NCBI GenBank assembly: GCA_033964015.1
Contig: CM066923.1
Span: 1,178,001 to 1,242,000 of the forward strand
Source of the DNA: Scolanthus callimorphus
Taxonomy: Eukaryota; Cnidaria; Anthozoa; Actiniaria; Edwardsiidae
Direction of reading: 5' to 3'
DNA: 64,000 nucleotides
A program made the position numbers and the translations under genes. Below the pieces are notes generated by a model. That model saw only the letters and a program-made list of their open reading frames with translations. It searched no databases and had not been told where the DNA came from. Below, in pieces: positions 10,801 through 20,935 of this stretch (the first letter of the stretch is position 1; every line of letters begins with the position of its first letter).

Positions 10801-13800
10801 TTTCTACAGTCACTTGGTCAGGTTGCATTAAAATGGCCTGGTTGAAGTAGTCACACACTAATAAGAAACTGGCAAAATGTGTGGAAAAAATACAGCTCCA
10901 GTACATACCAGTGTTTTCAAGAATGCTCTTTCTGCTGCACATTGTACTGTAGTATTGAAGTCAAACAGTTCAGATATAAACCCAAGCATCCTTGTGTCTG
11001 ATATCTTCACTTCTACAGCTAGTGCTCCCTACAAACACACAACAGAAAGTTTGAAAAGTCATAGTTATTGGCACTATCATCAAACTTTCAAATCATTTTT
11101 ATCATCTTCATCATAATCTTCATCACCATTATCATCTATTATAGGGGTGGCAAATGCTCGTTCGGAAATTGCAGAATCTCTTGAAATTCTTAGTGAATCT
11201 CGTATTTTTAGAGAGCTATCTTGCAATCTCGTTTTCTAACAAATTAACACAAAATAGAGAGAATGCATGTGAGAAGCAATATTTCATCATCTCGCTCTTG
11301 ATTTTTTAGGCTTGATCTCGCTGTCTCGCCAAATCTCGCATTTACTATTCACCAGCCCTTATTATCATTTGCACTGAACATCACCATTACTATCTTAGTT
11401 AATAATCACTATCGTCGTCATCATCACAGTTACTTGTATCATCATCATCCTAATTACCAGAGAAGGACCCTCTGACTGTTAAGTGTGCCATACCTGGCCA
11501 ACTGCATACAGACATTCATCTGTGGTCAATACCTATAGTACAACCAAGGAAATAGACAGATGTTTATTTAGTTATTTATTCAGCTTCACCAATAATATAT
11601 TCGACATGGAGGATCCCCATACATGGGGTCACGTGAACATTGGCGGGGACAACACAACAGTTTAACACCAATTACTCATAAGGCTCATTACGAGAACACT
11701 TTTAACCTGTAATGATCCCAATATCGATACACAACTTTAGGCTGGATTATCCAAATAGGGACAGGGATGTCAACTCCAGGAGTTAAAAAAAGGACAAATT
11801 TTCACTCGGCTCACAATACAGGACATCTATCTACAGTAACTACCTGGCCTATTCGGCTGTCCCACTTCATCCTATCCAAGCCAGCCTTGGCTAAGATTAT
11901 AGCAGCATATTTATCCTCATTATCCAGCTTATTAAGTCGTGTATTGAGATTCCCTCTCTTGAATTTAGAAAACACCAGGTTAAGGATACCAATTCCATGG
12001 ATATTATTATATACTGCTACTGGTAGTTAAAATATTGACAGTTACTGTACTTTGTAATATTTTGTAGTTTTTAAATTGGTTTCTGTTAGATGTTGTTGTT
12101 GTGAGATGTTCAGTAAGTCTACTGGTATCCTGATCAGATTGTGTAAACAATATTTCTGGTCCATCTTGCTAGGGCCCTCGAGGTACTTGTAATCAATAAA
12201 GTTGGGCAAAGTTGACCTCTGGATTGTCTGCAGGAAGGATTCCACAACTTGTCACCATTTAATATTACAGCTTTACTTTATAAGTACAAAGGATACAATG
12301 CTTTCAAACTTCAACTGAGGGTATTTCCTCTTTAGGAATGCTATTCTCCTCAGTGAACTTGTACCAATGACGCTGGAAATGAAACAGAATATGAACAATC
12401 TTCACAGCACTATAAACCTCTGCAGTCAAAATAAGTTTGCAATTTTAGTTATCTTTATCAGTGACGTGCCAGTTAGAAATACATGCATTTTTGCAGACAA
12501 ATTTTGTTTGTTGCTTAGAATAAGCTGTGACAGATAAATCAAGGCCTTACCTGCCAGGTGGTAACATGCTTAAAGTAGCTCCTTTGTGTTTGGGGTGAAA
12601 AATGACCGCATCAAGTGGATCGTCACGACTAGAAAAAAAAAATCATTTCTATTATAGGAAAACTAATCACAAAGTGTTTACACCAACTCTGAATAACCTT
12701 AGGAGTGATGACAAAGTAATTGCAAATTACTCATGACAGTTGTCTCAAATCTGCTTTATCCCTGCATTGGACCATAAATTGGTAGTTGGAAACTTTCAAA
12801 TGATTTTTAGATTTTACAGGTCTTCTATACTTGGCATTTGAACCTGGCATAAAGTTCAAGCTTCTGGAATTGAACAACACACACTCAGGTACGAGTTAAA
12901 AAAAAACATTAGGTGTGACAACCATGGTATTTGGATCTGTAGTAATGACTGGGGGGTAAAATAATAGCTCCTATGACAATGGCCCCCTAGTAACACACCT
13001 GTAAATAGCTCCTATAGCCATTCCTTCTGGAAGAGTTGATGGTAGGTCCTTAAGTGAGTGCACTAGAAAATCTGCACTAAAATAATACGATACAACAATG
13101 ATATGAAATGCTGCAAAGAAGACCATCTTAACTGATTACTTCCCTCCCTCCCCTATAGGCAGGCACAAAAATGTCATACGCCTTAAGATGCAAATTTTTT
13201 ATAGATTCGAGCTAAAATTTGAACCAAGCACTTGAAAGACCAGGGGGGGTACTTGGATATAAAATAACGGGGGGTCTGATGGAGCTCCAAATTTCATACC
13301 CAAAAAATACCTGAGCCATAAAGTTTATACCCCAAAAACTACTTGCTCCCAAAATTTTATACCCCAAAAATACCCAACTTTTTAAGCCTAAAAAGGCTAT
13401 TTAATACCAGCATACACATGATGCTGAGCTGCTTATGTTGCCCGGAAATAGCCTAGTATTTTGATGACCAACTACTAGCCTGTCAGAAGTCTCAACCGCA
13501 AAAAAAAGACCCGTGGATTTTTCAACCGCAAAAAAATACCTGGTAGAAATTTCAACCCAAAAAATACTTTTACTACAAATTTCGTACCCAAAAAATATGT
13601 CGGACCTCCCCGTCATTTTTATATCCGAGTACCCCCCTGGGCTTGAAAGAGTTCCCTTTAAGTAGTAAAACTAGATTAATTTGTGATAGATTAATTTGAT
13701 TAATTTGTGATAATGTCAGCAGTTTTTAACCTTTTGCCACCAAACATTGTAAATAGACTATTTCAAGGTGCTGTTTCCTGTGGTATGGATACATTTTAGC

Positions 13801-15654
13801 TAAATGCTTGTATCAAAAGTTGAAGATTTGTGACATCAAATTGCATCCACCTATAAGAGCAGTCCATGATCCTACCAAGGCATGCCCATATCCTGGATTC
13901 ACATTGATAAATTAAATACAACTTACTGTCCTTCAGCCAGTGCAGCCTCTAGTTCTTTTGTAAATAAGTTTGTTACTCCAATCTGCAGAATGAATTCATT
14001 ACTTGGTCTTGATATAAATGAACTGATCACATCAATGGAGAAATCATGCTATTTGCAAGCCCAACAAGAATGTATTCTCATGGTTTGAAAAAGGAGTACC
14101 TTTGGTAGTGCTTGATCTAGAACTTTGTCTCCTATTGTTTTCATTGAAACTAAAATAAAAAATTGAAATTATGAGATTAGCAGGAAAGAAGAATTAAAGT
14201 CAGAGGTATGAGGGTAGATAATGCCACTCTCCAAGAAGCTGAAAAATCTATTGTACTACACAGCAGTGTCAGGGACACCCGAGGGGAGGGGGGGGGACAT
14301 ATTTTTTGGTCAGGGATGATCAGCGTATTTAAATCACGGGCCTTGGTCTCTTAGGGAGATTGGTATCTTTTAGGGCCGAAATATGTGTCCAAATTGTTGA
14401 AAGAGAGATTACTTGATGAGAACGAAAAAATAGACAACATTAAAGGCAGATGTTAGTCAAACATGGAAATTTCTTGATGGGTACCTATCTGTTACCTGTC
14501 TCCTTCGTGACTACTTGGCACACACGTCCTCATCTTTTAGGGTAAGAAATTATTTGGGCCACGCCATGTTTGGTATCTTTTAGGGATGAAACTGAAAATT
14601 TCTGATGGTCATCCCCGGCAAAAAAATATGGGAGTCCCCCTCCCCCCCTAGTCTCCCTCGCAGCCCATTCTTTGTGTCGGTCACGCAACGTTTCCCTCCC
14701 CATGTGGAAGGGACATCAACTCTCCCAGTTTTGCTGGGAGTCTCTGGAGTTTTCTCTTCATTTCCCCAGAAAATATCTAGATGTCTGCCATACATTTTAC
14801 TGTTTCTCCCAGGAGAATTTCAGGAAACTTCAACATTTCAAGGCGGTCCAGTTTTTGAAGTCCCGAGGTTGACATCCCTGCAGTGTAGACTTTCATAGGA
14901 GTCACATGACGAGAACAGACAGATTCCTTTATTTTAAACAAGGTATGGTCATGAATTCTGACATATCATAATAGCAACTTTTTAAAATACCCATATGAAA
15001 ACTCAAGTGTTCTGAAGATTACTTACCTAAATCAAAACATAATTCTGAGTGGATTTGCTTCATTTGTCAACAATAAAAGTAGTTTGGATCATTGCCAACT
15101 AGACGAAAAAGAAAAGAAAGCATCATTCAGTTCATGTTTGACGCTATAGCCCGGGGGGGGGGGGGACTCCCAATATTTTAGACGGGGGTGCTCGTCGGGA
15201 AAATTGATTTTGACCCTAAGGGATAGCAAAATGGGTGTGGCAAACAGCAAATGTACCCCTAAAAGAAAGCAAATTTGGCGTGGCTATCGCCGAATTTACC
15301 CCTTAGAGATAGCAAATTTGGCAGGTCAAAACAATTAAAAGCGAATTTTAGGTATTTTAGGGTTTTCAACCAAGTTTCCTTTGTAAATATCTGTTCTGGT
15401 GTCAGTACCAATATATTTCTGGGCAAGGATTGGTCTGAGACTCCCCTAAGGGATAGGGCTGATTTTAAACACCCCTAAGAGTTAGCACGTCTGTCAATTT
15501 TATACCCTAAGGGATAAGACGAGCACCCCCGTCTGAAAATATGGGGAGTCCCCCCCCCGGGCGCTATAGTGCAAAATTTGCATCATGATTGAAAATAACG
15601 CGAAATCTATACCTGGCTAGTTCTTGTTCCTACTTTAACGACGTTTGAATCCAT
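4822..15654 (-). CDS. HMBS: Hydroxymethylbilane synthase (porphobilinogen deaminase), 12 exons
   Basis: The cytosolic haem-pathway enzyme that joins four porphobilinogens into hydroxymethylbilane. Exons in transcript order: 15654-15613, 15098-15027, 14149-14100, 13982-13927, 13076-12999, 12628-12551, 12372-12297, 11957-11844, 11532-11494, 11028-10909, 10423-10370, 5088-4822. All have GT-AG introns and consistent phase. Family motifs: GTRTSQ near residue 10; HSLKDLP with the catalytic Asp at about residue 84; GTSSLRR at about 129-135; RGNLNTRL from about 152; and GGCSVPVG, with the Cys at about 246 that carries the dipyrromethane cofactor. Exon sizes sum to 1,046 nt, one base short of 349 codons (348 aa plus stop). 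The break is in exon 2 near 15063-15067, where an AAA run seems to lack one A. Intron 11 holds a 5-kb transposon; introns 1, 3, 4 and 10 hold MITEs. It is divergent from ATP5PF. Confidence 0.95.
5155..5232 (+). repeat. Left terminal inverted repeat, 78 bp
   Basis: It starts CTACGGAATCCACCGTAG, itself a small palindrome (CTACGG...CCGTAG), and ends GCGGTCACGCC. It is identical to the reverse complement of 10134-10211. The transposase ATG is 27 bp inside it. Confidence 0.95.
5259..6332 (+). CDS. DD37E transposase (IS630/Tc1/mariner superfamily)
   Basis: Intact 357-aa protein with no intron. It cuts and rejoins the element ends at TA targets in the nucleus. Residues about 17-70 form a helix-turn-helix DNA-binding region (LSEDIKSNIIQDIVEEGG...FSEVARKYKI). 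The catalytic DDE core is complete. The first Asp is D180 in KFFDES, the second is D269 in IIMDNASIHH, and Glu307 sits in YSPELNPAENVF. There are 37 residues between D269 and E307. The ATG at 5259 follows the left inverted repeat closely and has a good context (ACAATGG). Identical TIRs and an unbroken frame suggest the enzyme may still be active. Naming below superfamily level would need comparison with DD37E clades. Confidence 0.93.
   Translation: MAGVLTKSGRLYKRGKALSEDIKSNIIQDIVEEGGDIATGFFAGSFSEVARKYKIKYDTAKKTWNSFIETRNLAERRYSSGVKHLQQHDLDFIRFLKTSRASITTGELYRNVNQFCNVAGGTSFTAIRRAVQNHLTDRKWTWKKMTRPLAEKFTADNVNYCQEYIDYIYSVDPYKLKFFDESGIKLPDVGNPRYGHSELGTPAVEIMRNMNSPNITLSLMCGLDGVIYANTVCGSSNSLTFLNFFEESKNVLLPDGRPPYSYGDHIIMDNASIHHFRAGQALGGWLDDIGCALVYLPKYSPELNPAENVFNKLKTILRRFEYRNLLRNDLQVAVLQALQEITPHDMQGFFRYTGYID
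6606..6614. repeat. 9-bp target site duplication, left copy
   Basis: GCCAACGGT occurs here and again at 8079-8087, directly next to both ends of the nested element. Confidence 0.85.
6632..6733 (+). repeat. Heptamer array AGGTCRC, 14 units, left arm
   Basis: There are fourteen 7-bp units, AGGTCAC or AGGTCGC, from 6632 to 6729, followed by AGGT. AGGTCA is the nuclear-receptor half-site, and a 7-bp period places half-sites as direct repeats with a 1-bp spacer (DR1). The array is inverted relative to 7869-8061. The open frame across it is an artefact of the repeat. Confidence 0.9.
7488..7621. mobile_element. MITE, CAGTAAAAACCCG family, 134 bp, copy 1
   Basis: The left end is CAGTAAAAACCCGC and the right end is the complement of CTGTAAAAACCCGC. 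It is flanked by TA at 7486-7487 and 7622-7623. Sub-terminal TATAAGAACCT is also inverted at both ends. A longer relative is at 55625-55992. This copy is inside the nested element, so it marks a third level of insertion. Confidence 0.9.
7869..8061 (-). repeat. Heptamer array AGGTCRC, 27 units, right arm
   Basis: On the minus strand this reads as 27 units of AGGTCAC or AGGTCGC, with one AGGCCAC variant near 8041. It is the inverted partner of 6632-6733 but has about twice as many units, so the arms changed length independently. Confidence 0.9.
8714..10015 (-). CDS. Transposon accessory protein: PB1-like domain plus CCHC zinc knuckle, with one in-frame TAG
   Basis: The likely start is the ATG at 10015-10013; upstream in-frame codons include only a GTG at 10039. 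Residues about 1-95 resemble a PB1 domain: an ERCVKFFVNELD strand pair, then VNVKYLDDVDWIDLPPEDIE and the closing LKIIELRV. A single TAG at 9658-9656 interrupts the frame. The same frame is then open to 8714 with no other stop. The second half has a canonical zinc knuckle, C-x2-C-x4-H-x4-C (CSNCHTAGHNKTVC), then further Cys/His residues, a coiled-coil stretch (LKTELNGLRGKLKQLELDI) and a polar C-terminus. It may be one 433-codon gene with a stop mutation or readthrough, or two adjacent proteins. No intron that removes the stop was found. PB1 domains mediate protein pairing, and knuckles bind nucleic acid. A role in transposition is inferred from location only. Confidence 0.75.
10134..10211 (-). 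repeat. Right terminal inverted repeat, 78 bp
   Basis: Exact reverse complement of 5155-5232, followed by the TA duplication at 10212-10213. The accessory gene start is 119 bp inside it. Confidence 0.95.
10589..10749. mobile_element. MITE-like element, GACGATTCCAG family, copy 2
   Basis: The left end AATAGACGATTCCAGCTATA pairs with the right end TATAGCTGGAATCATCCATT. It lies in HMBS intron 10 (10424-10908) and matches the ends of 382-510. Confidence 0.65.
13240..13641. mobile_element. G-rich-end MITE with 9-bp target duplication, in HMBS intron 4
   Basis: The left end CCAGGGGGGGTACTTGGATA and right end TATCCGAGTACCCCCCTGG are inverted. CTTGAAAGA flanks both sides (13231-13239 and 13642-13650). 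The interior repeats tracts such as ATACCCCAAAAA on one strand. It is related in layout to 15150-15561 and 32028-32389. Confidence 0.85.
14279..14650. mobile_element. Decayed G-rich-end MITE in HMBS intron 2
   Basis: The left end CCCGAGGGGAGGGGG...ACATATTTTTTGG is roughly complementary to the right end CAAAAAAATATGGGAGTCCC followed by CCTCCCCCCC. Several TATCTTTTAGGG-like blocks lie inside. No clean target duplication was seen. The nearest HMBS exon is 14100-14149, so the element is in intron 2 (14150-15026). Confidence 0.5.
15150..15561. mobile_element. G-rich-end MITE with 8-bp target duplication, in HMBS intron 1
   Basis: The ends are CCCGGGGGG and CCCCCCGGG, followed inward by GACTCCC / GGGAGTC and GACGGGGGTGCTCGTC / GACGAGCACCCCCGTC. 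CGCTATAG flanks both sides (15142-15149 and 15562-15569). The interior repeats CCCTAAGGGATAGCAA-like blocks. Confidence 0.9.
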
Positions 15655-15906
15655 TTTTGCCTTCTATATATGGTATTTACAGCTGCATACGGGTAAAAAT
15701 ATTAAGAAATCTAGCCAAAATGTCCCGAAAAGAGAGAAACTTCACTCCCAACCTCGACAAGGTTTTGCCAGGCGTTCCACGCAAACCGGAGTAGAGACTA
15801 GGACTATAACTTGCAAACGAGGCTCCAGCCGGCCTCCGCCATTTTAGATTTTCCACGTTGAGTCACTGGAAAACTGTAGTCCTCTTTCCAAGGAATTATT
15901 CACAAA
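15655..15906. promoter_or_regulatory. Shared divergent promoter region of HMBS and ATP5PF
   Basis: Only 252 bp separate the two start codons. The region includes a CCGCCATTTT motif near 15836-15845, which fits the YY1 core, close to the ATP5PF start. No TATA box at a convincing distance was found. Bidirectional use is inferred from the head-to-head layout. Confidence 0.6.
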
Positions 15907-16206
15907 ATGGCAACCGTTCTCACCGTTTCGAGGCTGTTGGCGACTTCCTCAAGAGGTTTAGCTGTTGCAATGAGGAGAAATATTGGCACAAGCTATATTA
16001 TGATGGCGAAAATGGACAAAAATGCCGACCCAATCCAACGACTCTTTGCTGAGAAGCTACAAGCGTACAAGCAAAAATCCAAACCAGGGAAACTTTTTGA
16101 TGCTTCACCCGATGTGGAGGCGGAAATCGCGAGGGAAAAGGATCAAATCAGAAAGAGATACGGTGGTGGAAATCTAGAGGAGTTTCCAAAGTTTGACTTC
16201 AAATAA
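15907..16206 (+). CDS. ATP5PF: Mitochondrial ATP synthase-coupling factor 6 (F6)
   Basis: Intronless 99-aa protein. F6 is part of the peripheral stalk that links F1 to Fo in mitochondrial ATP synthase. Residues 1 to about 30 form a basic, Ser/Arg-rich mitochondrial targeting sequence ending in the family motif RRNIG. The mature part has DPIQRLFAEKLQAYKQK (vertebrate DPIQKLF...IREYK), then DASPDVEAEIAREKDQIRKRYGG and a C-terminal FPKFDF (vertebrate FPTFKFEDP). The protein ends soon after that motif, so it is slightly shorter than vertebrate F6. The ATG has context AAAATGG. An overlapping open frame from 15858 is not similar to anything recognised and is ignored. Confidence 0.93.
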   Translation: MATVLTVSRLLATSSRGLAVAMRRNIGTSYIMMAKMDKNADPIQRLFAEKLQAYKQKSKPGKLFDASPDVEAEIAREKDQIRKRYGGGNLEEFPKFDFK

Positions 16207-17136
16207 TCGTGGCCTACTGTTGTACATAAATTTGAGCTCTACTATAAGTTTAATGTTGGAACAATGAAGATGTGGAGTGATCTTTTGATGTTTTGAAGCA
16301 AGGAAACTTTGTGGAACATGCATATTTGGTACAGCTTTCAGGAGTCAGCATAATTACAGGAAACTCTATCAAACTTTGATTGTGCACAGAGGAGTTCAAA
16401 TGTTTTAAAGCTATTCTATGCCTTAGTAATGTGTGAGCATAAAGAGTAAATTAAAGGTCTTTCTTAAGTCTAGTTTGCTGAGTAATTGCTTCTTCAGTTT
16501 CTATGAGGTCTATCAAATGGTTTGTGAGAACATAGATAAGCATCCAGTGACCAACTCTATTTCATGCTCCCACCCCTCCTCTATATTAAACTGGGGAAGT
16601 GAGGGGCTAGGAAGACTAGAGGGGGTGGTAATATTGAGCAGACAACTGATCAGTGCCCCATATATTTTGCAGATGCCCACAGTCATTAATACCACAGAAT
16701 GACATTGTGTATTCAGCGGTATTCCACTCAACATTCCCATCGTGCACTGCATTTACGTAAAACGCTGCCTTTAACTTTCTGTAGAGTGGTATAAAATTTT
16801 CATACAATGAATTGTCGTGGCATACTGCAGAATATCCCACTTGAAACTTGTATTTGCTTAGCATACACACTCGCCCAAAGGCTTTTGTGTATACCAGAAT
16901 ATACAAGTGACGATGTGATCTTCTGCAGGATTGTATAACTAGTATGTACAGGCCCATATAATACTGACTGGGAGCTCTGCTTTTAGGGAGTGCCTAACTC
17001 TAGATATTATTAGAAAATAACACCTATGTTGTATTGTGAATGTGCGCATTCTGATTGGTTAAAAAGCGTGTTTGTAAGAGACCTGAGAAACACGATTGTC
17101 ACGCAACGCTGTCGCGCGTGTGTACGTTATTTTCTA

Positions 17137-17326
17137 AAAGCAATAAAAATACTTTCTGCGTGCTCTCTGGTTTCTTACAAACACTCGGGGAATGTTGGTC
17201 GAACTGATAAAACTTGAAAGACACTCGCCTTCGGCTCGTGTCTTTCAAGTTTTGATCAGTTCTCCCAACATCCCCCTCGTGTTTGTAAGAAAGCAGAGAG
17301 CACGCGGAAAGTACTTTTATTGCTTA
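17137..17326. repeat. Long hairpin palindrome, about 190 bp
   Basis: The arms include AAGCAATAAAAATACTTTC / GAAAGTACTTTTATTGCTT, TTCTTACAAACAC / GTGTTTGTAAGAA and CTTGAAAGACACTCG / CGTGTCTTTCAAG. The tiny loop is around GCCTTCGGC at 17226-17234. Mismatches are few. It is probably a foldback element. Confidence 0.8.
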
Positions 17327-17767
17327 AAAATTTACACTATCCCCCAAACCCTATTATTTTGAAGCAACAAAATGTCATTTATGTGATCCCCAAAGAACAA
17401 GTTTGTTAAAAATGATTGAAAAGCAATATTGAAAATTATATTTTTTTGAAAATGACTGAGAATCCAAAAGCCATGTCCTGGCGATGGACACAAGGCCTTA
17501 TGTGGGGTTATGCAAGGAAATCAGAATTTCAAATTTCAGGTTAGGAAAACTCACATAATGCAGGGAAGTTGGCAGATCTAGTACTGCACTCCAGAGTCAC
17601 ACATTGACACTATAGCACTTCAATTGCTAAGTACATTAATAAGTCATGGAAACTTGATTTGTGGACAAGAAAAGGTGCAGAATGTTATTCCTCGTTCCTA
17701 TGAGGGTTAAGTAAGCACACACAACCCCAAGTAATCAACATTTTATCAAGTGACGATAAGCTACCAT

Positions 17768-17773
17768 TTTATT
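17768..17773 (-). terminator. Candidate poly(A) signal AATAAA for TMEM147
   Basis: TTTATT on the + strand, about 270 bp beyond the TMEM147 stop codon at 18043-18045. Confidence 0.4.
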
Positions 17774-18042
17774 TTTACAAACTGAGAAAGTGTTCAGCAT
17801 AGTCAATTCAGTGCAGAGATTGTATAATTAGAACTATATTAACATGGTATGTCTATTCTTAATATTTTGTTCTTGGATCTGAGTCAGGCTTTGCAAGCAA
17901 GGAGCTCTTTTTGGGTTCATGTGTAGGGTCTACAATGGACTTATTTAATTGTTTTCCACAAATGACTTTATGTCCTAGAGGTGATGACTAAAGATGTTTG
18001 CTTGTAACACCATGCATAGATGATTGTTCCACTGCTGTATCC

Positions 18043-20507
18043 TCACTGCCGATGGCTCTGGTTTTCTGCTGTTAGAGCAAGGTACAACTGTAGGGCCACA
18101 AAGCCAATACATGAGGTAAAGGAAGCCTTGAGTAGGAGAAGTGCCCAGGACTTTACACCAAGGGTGTGGCTCATAGCCCTGTTAGCATGGAAAAAATAAA
18201 AATAAGTTTGTCAGAGTGCATGATAACAATCATAAGCAAACATCACTAGATGAACTTTAAATGTAAAACTAACTTGGGAGTTCATTTAATAATGTTGTTA
18301 GGGAAATAATGCTTTTGAAAAAAAAAATCAAAGTGGAACAAATGCTTGAGTGATCTGATCATGTGGGCTAAGGAGACAGACAGTGTGTGTGTCAACCGGG
18401 AACCTTTGCGCTTTGTTTTCAATTGGATCTATTGATATTCAACTGTGATTCAACTGTGATTGGCTGATATATCTCAAAGGTTCCTATTGTACTGCTCTTC
18501 ACATTTCACACTTGTACCTGACACAAAGGTTAATGCTGGGACATGGTCTACAGGTCTGGACTAAATGATAAGAATAATGTTTGCAATAAATACTTACTCA
18601 ATAATAAGAGGCTTGTAACATCCTAAAGCCAAAAACACCATGACAACAGGAAGGAAGGATTTATGGAGGTCTGTTCTACTCCATAGCCAGACTAAGGCAG
18701 CAATAGAGATATGGTGGACCTGGAAATTAGAAAAAGTAATCTCCGTAATCATGTTCCCAGAGTTTCCACACTTGTCTGGACCAGCCATGTGCAACAAACC
18801 AATGTCCTCTTGAGTATGTGTACTAAGACCAGCACCCTTACGATAACATACAGTACAACTTACCAAACTAATATTAGCATCAAAACTCATTTGCATATAC
18901 TTCCAGTCAAACTCCACACCTCTAGCACCCACCCATAGGGGAAGCATTCTTGTCATGATAAGCTCAGCTGTGGACCAACCTGTGAAAAGGTATTTTTTGT
19001 CCTCAATGATCATTCTTATTGTCTGTTCATGGTTATTTAGGGCCTGTGGATATGCCAAATACCCCTCACAAAATGATTGCTACACAAGCATTTACAAGTC
19101 ATTCGAATTGGGAAAATTACCTCCCAGCTTCTTTGACAGTTTTTAATATATCCACTATTCTCTAGATTTTTATCAAATTTTATTATATATTATATTCAAT
19201 TTATATCACTTTTTATGTAAATGATAGTTTACACACAGCTTTTATGAAAACCAGCTATGCTGATGAAACTACCGTGTCTAAATAAAACATCTATCTATCT
19301 ATCTATTCAGTACTTACCCAAGCCTGCTACAAGAACTTTAAGTTCACCTTTGCCAGCAATCTTGGTCATTACAAGATATAATCCAACTAAATCAGCAAAG
19401 TCTACTGTGGATCGCAGAAATTCCTGAGCAATAAAAAAGGCACAGCAAGTTACAGTTGTTTCAGATGTGTGTGGTCCCTGCATTCAAAGCCTCAAGTTGG
19501 CTTTTGAGATTTGGGGCTTTCAGTATAGTAAATCAAAGCAGATGAGCTTCCTAGAAGGTCAGTTAAGAGTTATCTATAGATAAACGCTTATTCAACGGAT
19601 AAATCCTGAACAAAACCTATACAACAGATAACTTTTATCCAATGGATAACTTTATCCAACCTTTCAGGAACCGGCCCCTGGCCAATAGACCAATTGTGCA
19701 TTTCCAGAAAAAATCCATACCCCCACCACGGATTTACAATCCTGGGGGTGACTTTTGACCCCACCCACGCACCCCCCACCCCCTGGAATTTCTGATCGTG
19801 GAAAGAAAGCACTCACCCCCTCTGGAAATATACTATTGTTTCTAAAACTGGCTTCCACGCAGTTTGAAGAGGCAAAATGGGGCAAGGATGTGATTGGATA
19901 TTGTTTAACTGACTGCACACAAAGCCTCAAAAGTCAACTGATTGTTCTGAGTATCATATACAGATTTGATAAGTCACCCCACGCTGGACCACAAAAAGGT
20001 CAGATGACAACAACCTCCCTTATGGCCCCGTCAGAACTGTCCTCCCATAACCTTCTCACCCCTATATAATCCATGCTTCCTGCCGTAACATCTGACGTTG
20101 GGAAGAATGTTGCCAACACTAACATCTGCAAATTAAATAAAATCCCATGCTCGAGTCTCATTACACATTTCTTAAAATCGAGACAATGGTCACTCCTCAA
20201 CAACAGTAACACATTACCTTACATAGTTGAGTGACTAAATATGCTCCCCCAGCCTTTACACATCGCCAGAATGCACTATATTCCGATCTAAGGATGGGAC
20301 GAAAACAAAAATTACAGCATCTCATGAGATTGCCATGGGCAGCAGGGGAACAGAGTCGACATAAGCTCAACAATAAACTTCGATCAATTTCTTACTATAA
20401 AACAATAATATTTCTTTGTAGCATACTTACAATCCAGAGCATTTGTAGACTATTAAATAAGGAAAATAAGAAAGAGCCAGGCAGTTTCCGAGATGAAAAA
20501 GAGTCAT
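18043..20507 (-). CDS. TMEM147: TMEM147, BOS-complex membrane protein, seven exons
   Basis: An ER multi-pass membrane protein that works with nicalin and NOMO in the BOS complex behind the Sec61 channel, helping insert multi-pass proteins. Exons in transcript order: 20507-20431, 20287-20218, 20125-20060, 19423-19318, 18979-18864, 18719-18598 and 18178-18043. All have GT-AG introns with matching phase, totalling 693 nt and 230 aa (human 224). It starts [18 protein letters not shown], nearly identical to the vertebrate N-terminus. Other family blocks are [36 protein letters not shown], and [19 protein letters not shown] followed by [19 protein letters not shown]. About seven hydrophobic segments are visible. 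The start codons of TMEM147 and CDCA8 are 428 bp apart, head to head. No lesion was seen. Confidence 0.96.
19288..19307. repeat. Short ATCT microsatellite
   Basis: About five ATCT units, near the 3' end of TMEM147 exon 4 but inside intron 4 just after its donor site. Confidence 0.7.
19690..19850. repeat. G/C-rich dispersed repeat, CCCCCTGGAATTTC family
   Basis: It contains TTTCCAGAAAAAATCCATAC, a CCACCCACGCACCCCCCACC tract and CTGGAATTTCTGATCGTGG. It shares blocks with 22027-22216 and 29455-29535. It lies in TMEM147 intron 3. Confidence 0.5.
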
Positions 20508-20935
20508 ATTTTCGGTAGATTCAAGACGCTAACACAATGAAAATTCAACAAGCGTATTACAGTCACGAAATGTGGCCCCAAGAGGTCAGGGTTTTTTAGT
20601 CCCTCGATGAGTAAGAGTTAAAACGAAGCTAAGAATTATCCAAAATGCCCCGAGCAGGGAAAATGACTAACTTTAAGTTTGAAATCACAATAAATTTCGC
20701 AAAAAGACAGTTTGTGGATATTTTCAAGTAAAGAAACGACGAGGGACATTTTTCGCCACACCAGATGAGCTCCGAGATCACAAATAGTCTTGCGGGCTCG
20801 TTGTCCCTTATGTTCCCTCATTCCGGCGGCCATTTCAAAACATTTTGGCGCTCAACTGAATAGTGAAAATCAACTATACATAAACACTTGATTTAGCAGT
20901 TAACAAGGGGAAAACACTCGGTGTTTTATGCCATA
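20508..20935. promoter_or_regulatory. Shared divergent promoter region of TMEM147 and CDCA8
   Basis: A 428-bp head-to-head spacer. TTTGGCGC at 20844-20851 is a consensus E2F site 85 bp before the borealin ATG. A CHR-like TTTGAA lies at about 20678-20683. CGGCGGCCATTT at 20824-20835 fits a YY1 core. An E2F/CHR combination is typical of cell-cycle genes, which suits borealin. Use of these sites here is inferred. Confidence 0.55.

Larger units (their letters stand above)
16207..18042. other. Intergenic region between ATP5PF and TMEM147
   Basis: These are convergent 3' flanks. The region holds a repeat end at about 16973-17012 (GGGAGCTCTGCTTTTAGGGA, then a GTGCCTAA block), a long hairpin at 17137-17326 and a minus-strand poly(A) signal for TMEM147. 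No further exon was recognised. Confidence 0.55.
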
